Below, piece after piece: positions 1 to 7,872 of a DNA stretch of 64,000 nucleotides. A model generated the notes under the pieces. The model did no database searches, was not told the DNA's origin, and saw nothing but the letters and a program-made list of their open reading frames with translations. The position numbers and the translations under genes are program-made. This DNA comes from UBA668 sp041918155 (GTDB lineage: Bacteria > Actinomycetota > Acidimicrobiia > Acidimicrobiales > Ilumatobacteraceae): assembly GCA_041918155.1 (NCBI GenBank), contig JAYRWH010000075.1:31547-95546 (forward strand), read 5' to 3'. The stretch's first letter is position 1. Every line of letters starts with the position of its first letter.

Positions 1-451
1 GGTCGAACGGCCCGGCGGCGGTGCGGTCGGCGCGCGGCGTGAGGTGCCACTTGCCGACGGCGAGCGTGCTGTAGCCGCCGTCGCGAAGCACACGGGCGAG
101 GCTCGCCGCCGACTTCGGGATCCGCGTCGTGTACCCGGGGAACCCCATCGCGATGTCGGAGAGGAATCCCATGCCCACCGCGTGGTGGTTGCGGCCTGTC
201 AACAGCGCCGCGCGGCTCGGCGAGCACAGGGCCGTGACGTGGAACCTGTTGTACCGCAGACCGCCTGCGGCCAGCCTATCGATGTTCGGCGTGGCGATGT
301 CGGACCCGTAGCAGCCCAACTGGGCGAAGCCGACATCGTCGAGCAGCACGACGACGACGTTGGGAGCCCCCTCAGGATGAGGCCGCGGCTCGAACCACGG
401 CACCGAATCCTTCACCGTGCGACCGATCACAGGTCCGGATGCAGCAGGCAT
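1..451 (-). CDS. Sulfatase (arylsulfatase A family), N-terminal part
   Basis: Hydrolyses sulfate esters. The gene runs off the left edge, so only the first 150 residues are visible. They show the metal-binding DD pair (D38, D39 in VLLDDVG) and the C-x-P-S-R signature at 76-80 (CSPSR), whose cysteine matures to formylglycine, followed by the expected GRNHH and GKWH segments. No signal peptide is obvious. The ATG is preceded by a GAGGGGAGA ribosome site. It is divergent from the TetR gene at 547 and shares with it a 96-bp gap holding a perfect palindrome, so local repression is likely. Partner proteins and substrate are unknown; the glycosidase at 1473-3947 suggests a sulfated glycan. Confidence 0.9.
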   Translation of the reverse strand, partial: MPAASGPVIGRTVKDSVPWFEPRPHPEGAPNVVVVLLDDVGFAQLGCYGSDIATPNIDRLAAGGLRYNRFHVTALCSPSRAALLTGRNHHAVGMGFLSDIAMGFPGYTTRIPKSAASLARVLRDGGYSTLAVGKWHLTPRADRTAAGPFD

Positions 452-494
452 TGTTCTCCCCTCGGTGCGCTCCGGCCGAGACGCTGGTGTCGTC

Positions 495-514
495 CACTTT
501 ATGTGCATAAAGTG
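495..514. promoter_or_regulatory. Perfect palindrome between sulfatase and TetR gene (probable TetR operator)
   Basis: CACTTTATGTGCATAAAGTG: two perfect 9-bp arms around a central TG. It is AT-rich against a GC-rich background and lies 44 nt from the sulfatase start and 33 nt from the TetR start. Size and position are typical of an operator shared by a TetR repressor and its divergent target. Binding by this TetR is inference. Confidence 0.7.
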
Positions 515-546
515 TGGTCGGCAAGCAGCACCGAGCAGGAGACCCC

Positions 547-1179
547 GTGCCCCAGCCGCGACCGACGTCGGACCATCCCACGCCCGAGGGGCGCAGGCGG
601 TCTGTACGCGCCGAGCTCCTGCGCGCGGCGATGGACCTGTTCGCCAAGGGGGGCAGCCGCGGTACACCGCTCGCGGCGATCGCCGAGCGCATCGGGGTGA
701 CGACGCCTGCGATCACACACCACTTCGGCACCAAACGGGCCTTACTCCTGGAGATCGTCGATGAACTCGACCGCGCCGACTTCGCGGAAGCGGCCGACGA
801 CCCGGATGTCGACTGGGAGGCCAACATCCGCGCCTGGGCGCGATCACTCGCAGGGGACCCTGCGTACGCCAACCTCTCCCGCCTGCGCGCCGTGATGGTG
901 ACCGAGGCACTCGACGTCGACTTCCCCGCCCACCATCACTTCGTCGAGCGGCAGCGGCGGCAGCGGCGCCTCACCGCCGACGCGCTCGCACGCGCCCAGC
1001 GCGACGGCACAGTACGCGGCGACGCCGATGTGGCGGCAGCCGCCGCCGAGTTGGTCGCCTTCCTCCAGGGGGTGCAGCTGCAATGGCTGCTCGATCCCGA
1101 CGAGGTGCGACTCATCGAGATCGTCGACGCCTTCATCGACCGACTGGTCGCCTCGCTCATCCCCGCAAGATCTCGGTGA
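547..1179 (+). CDS. TetR/AcrR-family transcriptional regulator
   Basis: DNA-binding repressor of 210 aa. The N-terminal helix-turn-helix (about residues 20-66) contains AAIAERIGVTTPAITHHFGT, the usual TetR recognition helix ending in HHFGTK; the C-terminal part is the variable ligand domain. I chose GTG 547 because AGGAG at 537-541 lies at good spacing; a GTG at 514 is in frame but overlaps the palindrome. Divergent from the sulfatase gene, so it probably controls itself and the sulfatase. The ligand cannot be predicted. The 3' end overlaps the convergent dioxygenase fragment. Confidence 0.85.
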   Translation: MPQPRPTSDHPTPEGRRRSVRAELLRAAMDLFAKGGSRGTPLAAIAERIGVTTPAITHHFGTKRALLLEIVDELDRADFAEAADDPDVDWEANIRAWARSLAGDPAYANLSRLRAVMVTEALDVDFPAHHHFVERQRRQRRLTADALARAQRDGTVRGDADVAAAAAELVAFLQGVQLQWLLDPDEVRLIEIVDAFIDRLVASLIPARSR

Positions 1180-1432
1180 CCTGCTCGCGCAGTACGGCCA
1201 GGTCGTCGTGCGCCCTGGCGCGTCTCGAACTGCGAGGGGCCAGGGTGAAGCTCGTGTACATCACCCGTCGCTCCTCCAGGCGGCGTGCGGTGGCTTCGTG
1301 GAGCGTGCACGACAAGTGCATGGTGAGATCGCCCGGCTCGGCGTCGAGCGCGTGCACGGCCAGGTAGGGGTCGGTCTTGGCGATCTCGACGGGCATTGCC
1401 ACCCGGTGCGAGCCCGGGATCGTCGACCTCAC
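1157..1432 (-). pseudogene. C-terminal fragment of a phytanoyl-CoA dioxygenase (PhyH) family gene
   Basis: The 91 codons match only the C-terminal end of PhyH-type Fe(II)/2-oxoglutarate dioxygenases: PGSHR, then PGDLTMHLSCTLHEA carrying the distal iron-binding His, then an arginine-rich strand where the 2-oxoglutarate Arg would lie. The N-terminal two thirds with the HxD motif are absent. An in-frame TAG sits directly before the first possible GTG, and the glycosidase stop follows within 41 bp. This looks like a remnant left by a deletion or insertion. A functional short protein is unlikely. Confidence 0.65.
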
Positions 1433-1472
1433 CTACCCATGATCGCCCATCTGGAGGCTGCGGACCGACATC

Positions 1473-3947
1473 TCACCCAATGCCCATCGCCTCGATCGCC
1501 ACGGACACGTCGGCACACCCCTCGGCTGACAGCGAGACGGTGATGCGGCCGGCACCAGTGGGACGGACGACGGCCAGCGCGAGCCCGTCGAAGGTGGTGC
1601 GTACCGAATCGGTGAACGACTCGAGCGGCGCCGGGTCGGCAGAGCCGTACCCCTGCAACTGCGCCGGGCCATCGACCTTCAGCGTCACCGGCCGGTCGAG
1701 TGTGGTGTGCAGCGTTCCCTCCGCATCGGTGAGCGAGATGGCCACGTACGCCAGATCCGTGTCGTCGGCGCGGATCTCGGCTCGGTCGACCTCGGCCCGC
1801 AGCACCACCTCGCTGCCGGCCGACACCAGCGTCGTCCATCCGGTCTTGCTTCCATCGCGATAGCCGATCGCCACCAGTTCACCGGGTGTGTAGGTGGTCT
1901 CGAACTTGGCGGTGAACCGGTTGGCCACGCCTGCCGGCTGCCGACCGAGTGAGGTGCCATTGAGCACTAGCTCCACCTCGTCGTCGGCGGAGTACACCTC
2001 CACGAGCGCCGGCTTGCCCTCGAAACCGGGCCACGACCAGCTGCCGACCGTGTCGCCCCACGACCACGGCCCGCTGAACGCAACGGCCATGCCGTGTCGG
2101 GAGGGCCGCTGCACGGCGATGTACGGCGCGGCGCGCAGGCCGAAGACGATCTCGCGGTAGTACGACGTCGGGCGGCGATGGCCGAGGATGTCGAGGTCGC
2201 CGGTGAGCGCCGTGATCCACGGATACGCGCCCACCAGTGTGAGTGGTGCGGAAGTGTCGGCGCCGGCCTCGGCATACTCGGTGCGACCGATGCCGGCCTC
2301 ACCGAGGTAGTCCCACCCCACCCAGGTGAAATCGCCGATCACGTGGCTGTGCTGCTCGACGAGCGGCCAGTTGGCGTGGATGTTCGTGGAATGGGTCTCC
2401 GAGCCGACGATCACCCGGTTGGGGTGCAGCTCGCCGTCGACGACATACCGCGCGTCGACGTAGTTGTAGCCGGCGATATCCACGTGGGCGCAGGCCTCCT
2501 CGATCGCTTCGCCCACGAACGGCGCCTGCAGCAGCCGGCCCATCACCTCTTGCCACGCCGCCATCATCGTGTTGACTCCCGGCTCGGCGCCCGCACTGTC
2601 GCTCTGGGCGCTGGCCTTCTCGCGCATCTCGGCCAGGAAGCCACGAATCGCGAGCAACGGCTGCACACAGTTGGTGACGAACCGGGTCGGATCGAACGCG
2701 CGCACGGCCTCCGCCAGTTCGCGGCCGAGGCGCGCTCCGAGGGGTGTGCCCACATCGGGGATCTCGTTGCCGATGCTGTACATGATCACGCTCGGGTGGT
2801 TGCGATCCTTGCGCACCATCGACTCGATGTCGGCATGCCACCACTCGCTGAACTGGTTGGCGTAGTCGTGGTCACTCTTGGGCTCGGTCCACATGTCGAA
2901 GGACTCGTCCATCACCAACATGCCCAGGCGGTCGCAGGCTGCGAGCATCGCTCTGCTCATCGGATTGTGCGCGCTGCGCAGCGCGTTGAACCCCGCGACC
3001 TTCAACAGTTCGACCCGGCGCTCCTCGGCCCGATCGATGGTGGCGGCGCCGATGGGGCCGTTGTCGTGATGCAGGCACGCGCCGCGCAGCTTCACTGTCT
3101 CGCCGTTGATCCGCAGACCACGCTGCGGGTCGACCGAGAGCGAGCGGATGCCGAACGTGTCCGACACCTCGTCGACGACGCGCCCGCCGTCGTCGGGGTC
3201 GAGCACGGTGGTGCGACACGAGTAGAGGTGGGGATGGTCGACACCCCAGCGCCGCGCATCCGCGACGAGCAGCGACTGACGCACCACGCCGCGCTCTCCG
3301 GCGACGAGCGTGAGCGGTGCTACGCCGGTGGCCACCACACCCCCACTCGGATCGGTGATTTCGTGCGCGACGCGAACGGTGCGGGTGTGGTTCGTTTCGT
3401 TCTGCACCTCGGTGGCCACGGCCACGATCGCCGACTGGTCGTCGATCTGAGGCGTGCTGATCGTGACACCGTCGAGGGCGACGTGCACCGGCTCGAACAC
3501 CGACAGCCAGACGTTGCGGTAGATGCCCGCACCCGTGTACCACCGCGAGTCGGCGTTCGCGCGCGCCTCGACCTTGATCACGTTGTCCTTGCCGAAGCGC
3601 AGGAAGCGGTCGAGCGACACGGTGAACTCGGAGTATCCATAGGGGCGCGACGCCGCGAGATCTCCGTTCACGTACACCATCGCGCCGCGGTACACGCCCT
3701 CGAACTGGAGGTACGCGCGGCGGTCGCGCCACTCCTCGGGCACCGCGAGGGTCTTGATGTACTCCCACACCCCACCCTCGTAGTAGCCTGTGGCATTCCC
3801 GGCCTCCGGCGTGCGCGTGCCATGGATCATCGCATCGTGGGGCAACTCGACGTGCTGCCACGGAGTGACGGCCTGGCCGGCCATCTCTGAGAACACATTC
3901 GCTTCCGGCCGGTACGACCAACCCGAGTTCCATCGCTGATGGGTCAC
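1473..3947 (-). CDS. Glycoside hydrolase family 2 (beta-galactosidase / beta-glucuronidase type)
   Basis: An 824-aa retaining glycosidase. Residues 1-160 form the jelly-roll sugar-binding domain, about 165-270 an immunoglobulin-like domain, and 275-600 the TIM barrel with acid/base E395 in SIGNE and nucleophile E517 in GSETHS; further beta-sandwich domains follow in the C-terminal third. There is no signal peptide, so it should act in the cytoplasm on imported oligosaccharides. It is divergent from the LacI gene, with a LacI-type operator 21 nt upstream of its start, so repression by that LacI protein is likely. Galactosidase, glucuronidase and mannosidase activities cannot be separated by eye. 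Confidence 0.9.
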   Translation of the reverse strand: MTHQRWNSGWSYRPEANVFSEMAGQAVTPWQHVELPHDAMIHGTRTPEAGNATGYYEGGVWEYIKTLAVPEEWRDRRAYLQFEGVYRGAMVYVNGDLAASRPYGYSEFTVSLDRFLRFGKDNVIKVEARANADSRWYTGAGIYRNVWLSVFEPVHVALDGVTISTPQIDDQSAIVAVATEVQNETNHTRTVRVAHEITDPSGGVVATGVAPLTLVAGERGVVRQSLLVADARRWGVDHPHLYSCRTTVLDPDDGGRVVDEVSDTFGIRSLSVDPQRGLRINGETVKLRGACLHHDNGPIGAATIDRAEERRVELLKVAGFNALRSAHNPMSRAMLAACDRLGMLVMDESFDMWTEPKSDHDYANQFSEWWHADIESMVRKDRNHPSVIMYSIGNEIPDVGTPLGARLGRELAEAVRAFDPTRFVTNCVQPLLAIRGFLAEMREKASAQSDSAGAEPGVNTMMAAWQEVMGRLLQAPFVGEAIEEACAHVDIAGYNYVDARYVVDGELHPNRVIVGSETHSTNIHANWPLVEQHSHVIGDFTWVGWDYLGEAGIGRTEYAEAGADTSAPLTLVGAYPWITALTGDLDILGHRRPTSYYREIVFGLRAAPYIAVQRPSRHGMAVAFSGPWSWGDTVGSWSWPGFEGKPALVEVYSADDEVELVLNGTSLGRQPAGVANRFTAKFETTYTPGELVAIGYRDGSKTGWTTLVSAGSEVVLRAEVDRAEIRADDTDLAYVAISLTDAEGTLHTTLDRPVTLKVDGPAQLQGYGSADPAPLESFTDSVRTTFDGLALAVVRPTGAGRITVSLSAEGCADVSVAIEAMGIG

Positions 3948-3967
3948 AACACTCCTCTATCGATTGC

Positions 3968-3981
3968 TGGTATCGCTACCA
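3968..3981. promoter_or_regulatory. LacI-type operator between GH2 and lacI-family gene
   Basis: TGGTATCGCTACCA has the LacI-family form: arms TGGTA/TACCA around a central CG, 6 of 7 base pairs symmetric. It lies 21 nt upstream of the glycosidase start and 44 nt upstream of the regulator start. Binding by the adjacent LacI protein is inferred from position and consensus. Confidence 0.7.
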
Positions 3982-4024
3982 TTTGCACCGTGAGTTCTTC
4001 GATTCGTCCCCGAGGAGCACCGGC

Positions 4025-5029
4025 ATGAGCCGCGGCGGCCGATCGCCGGTGATGGCCGACGTCGCCAAGCGTGCGGGCGTCGCGCCGATCACCGTGTCGC
4101 GCGTGATCAACGACCACCCGTCGGTCACTCCGGGGACACGGGCGCGCGTGCAACAGGCGATCGACGAGTTGGGCTACCGCAGCAACATGGCCGCCCGGCT
4201 GCTCGCCGGCGGCAGGTCGCGTGTGATCGGCACGATCGGGGCAGAGACCAGCCTCTACGGCCCGCTCTACACCCTGTTCGGCATCGAGGCCGCCGCCCGT
4301 GCCTCGGGGCTCAAGGTGAACTTCGTGACGATGCGCGAGCACACCGTCGACGAGCTCCAGCTGTGCTTCGAGCAGCTTCAGGACGCCCATGTCGACGGGG
4401 CCATCGTGATCGCCCCGATGAACACCGTGCTCTCGTCGCTGGCAGCGATCGCGCCGCCAGTTCCGTTGGTGGTGACATCCGGTGCCGCCGGCGCGGCCGG
4501 CATGGTCACCATCGATCAGGCACGCGGTGCGCGCCTGGCCACCCGCCACCTGCTCGACGGCGGCCACCGCACGGTGCACCACGTACGCGGCCCAGAGGGC
4601 TGGCTCGACGCCGATGCTCGCTCCACCGGTTGGAGCGACGAGTTGGGCGCACAGCGGCGCACGTGCTCGAAGGTGCTGGTCGGCGACTGGACGGCGCGTT
4701 CGGGCTACGCGGCCGGCAAAGTGTTCGCGGCCGATCCCGACGTGACCGCGATCTTCGTCGCCAATGATCAGATGGCGCTCGGAGTGATGCTCGCCCTGCA
4801 CGACGCCGGCCGCGACATCCCCGGCGATGTCAGCGTCGTCGGTTTCGACGACACCCAGGAGTCGGAGTACTTCCACCCTCCGCTCACCACGGTGCGCCAG
4901 GATCTCGACGAGGTGGGCCGCGCGAGCGTCGGCCTGCTGCTCGAACTGATCGAGGGCGCAGCGGCGCGTGAGGTGCACATCGAGCCCACGCTGGTCGTGC
5001 GGGCCAGCACCCGCCCTCTGCGGGGCTGA
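4025..5029 (+). CDS. LacI-family transcriptional regulator
   Basis: A 334-aa repressor. Residues 10-55 carry the LacI helix-turn-helix (MADVAKRAGVAPITVSRVIN) and hinge helix, followed by a periplasmic-binding-protein-like sensor domain ending in the conserved VVGFDDT and TTVRQD segments. ATG 4025 is preceded by GAGGAG at 4012-4017, so the 14 extra upstream codons are not needed. Divergent from the GH2 gene, which it most likely represses until a sugar is bound. Converges with the transporter gene; both stop codons lie in one small palindrome. Confidence 0.9.
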   Translation: MSRGGRSPVMADVAKRAGVAPITVSRVINDHPSVTPGTRARVQQAIDELGYRSNMAARLLAGGRSRVIGTIGAETSLYGPLYTLFGIEAAARASGLKVNFVTMREHTVDELQLCFEQLQDAHVDGAIVIAPMNTVLSSLAAIAPPVPLVVTSGAAGAAGMVTIDQARGARLATRHLLDGGHRTVHHVRGPEGWLDADARSTGWSDELGAQRRTCSKVLVGDWTARSGYAAGKVFAADPDVTAIFVANDQMALGVMLALHDAGRDIPGDVSVVGFDDTQESEYFHPPLTTVRQDLDEVGRASVGLLLELIEGAAAREVHIEPTLVVRASTRPLRG

Positions 5030-5040
5030 CCGACCGGTCA
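5027..5040. terminator. Palindrome over two convergent stop codons
   Basis: TGACCG and CGGTCA form a near-continuous inverted repeat that includes the stop codons of the LacI gene (plus) and the Liv permease gene (minus). The stem is short and lacks a T run, so termination is only a suggestion. Confidence 0.3.
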
Positions 5041-7872
5041 CTCGACCTTCTCCTCCACCTTGCCGCTGCGGCGGATGGTGCGTTCGTCCATGCCGAGGTA
5101 GCTGGCGATGACGGCCGGGTCGTTGCGCACGACGTCGGGCGTGCCCTCGGCGATCACCTTGCCCAGTTCCAGGCAGTAGACGCGGTCACTCATGCCCATG
5201 ATCAGCGGCATGTCGTGCTCGATGATGAGCATCGACGCACCCAATTCCTTGCGGATCTCCACCAGCAGCGGACCCATCGCCTCGGCTTCGCGCTGGGCGA
5301 TGCCGGCGGTGGGCTCGTCGAGGCACAGCACCCGCGCGTCAAGGGCGAGCAGGCCCGCGAGTTCCACGATGCGGCGCGTACCGGTGGACAGCTCGGAGAT
5401 CGGGCGGTCGGCGTAGCGGCCGAGGCCGAGGAAGTTGACCAGTTCGGCGGCTTCACTGCGCTGTCGCCGTGCCTTCAAGTGAGCCGACGGCAGGAACAGC
5501 GCTGTCTCGATGAGACCGGAACGGCCACGCGCCTCGAGCGCCACCTGCACCGTTTCGCGCACCGTGAGTTCAGGGAACAAGGTGGCCGACTGGAATGTGC
5601 GGCCGATGCCCTTGCGCGCGCGCACCGCCGGCTGATCATGGCTGACATCGTGGCCGAGCAGTTCCACCCGACCCTTGCTGGGCACGTAGCCGCCGATCGC
5701 GTTCATCAACGTGGTCTTGCCGGCGCCGTTGGTGCCGATCAGGCCCACGATCTCGCCGCTGCGCACCTCGATCGAGATCCGGTCGTTGGCCTTCACACCG
5801 CCGAAGGCGACGCTGATGTCGGTGGCCTTCAGCGGCACGTCGTGCTCGGCCCGCGAGCGGGTCGCTGAGCGCAATGACGAAGGGGACGTCGAGACAGTCT
5901 TCTCGACCGGTGGCAGCTTCGCCTCCAGCCGGCGGTAGAGCGCGGCGCGAACGCGATAGGCGATGTGGATGAAGCCACCGGGGAAGTACAGCAACAACAC
6001 CAACAGGCCGACGCTGGACGTCAGCAGCGGCAACACCTCGTTGCCCTCGGCGAACGTGGGCAGGCCGATCACCCACAGGGCACCGATCACCGAGCCGGTG
6101 ACCGAGCCCATGCCACCGATGACCACGATCGCCACCAGAGTGAGCGAGCCGTCGACGAGGAAGCGCTGGTCACTGAAGCTGACCTGCTGAGCGCAACCGG
6201 CGAGGAAGGCACCGCCGATACCGGCGATCGCCCCAGACAACGCGAACGCGCGGAGCTTGGCGACCCCCGGCCGCACCGTGTAGCCCGCAGCAGTGGTGGG
6301 GTTGTCGCGCACGGCGATCGTGACGCGGCCGACACCACTGCGGCGCAGGCGGGCGAGGAGCGCCATCAACACCACCAGCGTGCCGAACACCACCCAGTAG
6401 TAATTCTTCTGCTCGTTGAGGTCGAGGCCGAAGAACGCACCACGTGGGAAGGGGACGCTCGTGGAGTTGCCGCCGGAGAGGATGTCCTGTCGGTACATCC
6501 AGGCCGCGGCAGCGACCGCGAACGCCGAGGTGCTGACCGCCAGCAACAGGCCGCGCACACGCAGCGCACCCGAACCGATGATGGCCGCGATATCCGCGGT
6601 GACAAAGCCGGCCAAGAAGACCGACACCAAGAACGGCAGGGGGCTCAGCTTGAGGTAGATCAGCTGCGTGTCGCCCAGCGACATGTCGATCTCCATGCCG
6701 CGCGTGAACGCTGCCGCCGTCAGCGCGCCGATTCCGGCGAAGGCCATCTGACCGAGCGACAACTGCCCGGCCCACCCGGTGAGCACCGTCATCGACAGCG
6801 CACAGATCGCGAAGGCCAGGATCGACGCGTAGAGGAGAAGGCGCGAGGGGCGGTCGACGAACAGCGGCACCATGGCGCCGAACACGAGCGGGACGAGCAG
6901 GGTGAGGCGGTCGAGGTTGCGCACCCAGAAGATCGTCTTCAGCCGCTCGGGCACGGCCTCGACCTTCGGGGTGAACGCGAACACGGCGTCGCCGGGCGAA
7001 CGTTCGCGTGACAAAACACCCACCGCGACGAGTACCACCACGAGCAGGAGCATGTCGATGAGGCCCGGGTCGGCGATGAAGTTGAACTTGAACACCGCTT
7101 CGACGAGCCCGATGCCGACACCGGCGATGAGTGCCGTGCGGAACGATGTGAAGCGGGCGATCAGAGCGGCGACGAGGGCCCGCAGAAGCGACGTCGGCCC
7201 GATCGACGACAGGCTGGCCGACGAACCGTTCAGGCCGCCGAGCAGGACCATCGAGATCGTCCCCACCAACCCGCCAAGGCTCCACACGATGGTGGAGAGC
7301 GACTTCGGGTTGATCCCATGCATACGAGCGAGGTCGGGGTTGCCCGCCGCCGCGCGTACCGTGCGTCCCAGCAGGGTGCGGTTGAGGAACCACGTGAGCG
7401 CCAGAGCGACCAGCGGCACCGCCACCAGCACCAGCAACTGCGGACCCTTGAGGCGCATGTCGCCGATGTTCCAGATCTTGCCGATCGCCATCGGGTACGA
7501 GTGGCGCGGCTGCTCGTTTTCGGGCAGCGCAGTGAGGATCGCGAGCGACAGTTGGCTGACGCCGATGGTGGCCACGAGCAGGATCACCCGCGGCGCCCGG
7601 AACAATCGGCGCACGACGGTGAGCTCGATGATGGCACCCCACAACGTCCCGACCACGAGGCCGACCAGCACCGACAACCAGAACGGCACGCCGTAGTTGA
7701 GGTTGCAGATGACGACGAGGCCGGATCCGAACAGGCCGATGTTGCCGACCGCGAAGTTGATCACCTTCGTGGAGCGGTAGATGAGCACGATCGACAGCGC
7801 GAACAGGCCGTACACCATGCCCTGCACCACGCCGTTGAGGACGATCTGGCCGGTGATCCATGTTGCGAGCAT
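5038..7872 (-). CDS. Fused branched-chain-type ABC transporter: LivH-LivM permeases plus LivG ATPase
   Basis: A 944-aa chain joining three proteins that are usually separate. Residues 1-290 are a LivH-type permease (FALSIVLIYRSTKVINFA), about 320-640 a LivM-type permease, and 680-944 a LivG-type ATPase with Walker A GTNGAGKT (713-720), signature LSTGTRR (828-834) and Walker B LCLDEP (849-854). It would form most of a high-affinity uptake system for branched-chain amino acids or similar small acids at the inner membrane. It overlaps the start of the MFS-ATPase gene by one base and is the last gene of the operon. No frameshift is needed to read it through. The real substrate is unknown. Confidence 0.88.
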   Translation of the reverse strand: MLATWITGQIVLNGVVQGMVYGLFALSIVLIYRSTKVINFAVGNIGLFGSGLVVICNLNYGVPFWLSVLVGLVVGTLWGAIIELTVVRRLFRAPRVILLVATIGVSQLSLAILTALPENEQPRHSYPMAIGKIWNIGDMRLKGPQLLVLVAVPLVALALTWFLNRTLLGRTVRAAAGNPDLARMHGINPKSLSTIVWSLGGLVGTISMVLLGGLNGSSASLSSIGPTSLLRALVAALIARFTSFRTALIAGVGIGLVEAVFKFNFIADPGLIDMLLLVVVLVAVGVLSRERSPGDAVFAFTPKVEAVPERLKTIFWVRNLDRLTLLVPLVFGAMVPLFVDRPSRLLLYASILAFAICALSMTVLTGWAGQLSLGQMAFAGIGALTAAAFTRGMEIDMSLGDTQLIYLKLSPLPFLVSVFLAGFVTADIAAIIGSGALRVRGLLLAVSTSAFAVAAAAWMYRQDILSGGNSTSVPFPRGAFFGLDLNEQKNYYWVVFGTLVVLMALLARLRRSGVGRVTIAVRDNPTTAAGYTVRPGVAKLRAFALSGAIAGIGGAFLAGCAQQVSFSDQRFLVDGSLTLVAIVVIGGMGSVTGSVIGALWVIGLPTFAEGNEVLPLLTSSVGLLVLLLYFPGGFIHIAYRVRAALYRRLEAKLPPVEKTVSTSPSSLRSATRSRAEHDVPLKATDISVAFGGVKANDRISIEVRSGEIVGLIGTNGAGKTTLMNAIGGYVPSKGRVELLGHDVSHDQPAVRARKGIGRTFQSATLFPELTVRETVQVALEARGRSGLIETALFLPSAHLKARRQRSEAAELVNFLGLGRYADRPISELSTGTRRIVELAGLLALDARVLCLDEPTAGIAQREAEAMGPLLVEIRKELGASMLIIEHDMPLIMGMSDRVYCLELGKVIAEGTPDVVRNDPAVIASYLGMDERTIRRSGKVEEKVE

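Noticed and set aside
2094..3890. 598-codon plus-strand frame opposite the GH2 gene
   Set aside because: A shadow of the GC-rich third codon positions; its composition (His, Arg, Val runs) matches no domain, while the minus strand encodes a complete GH2.
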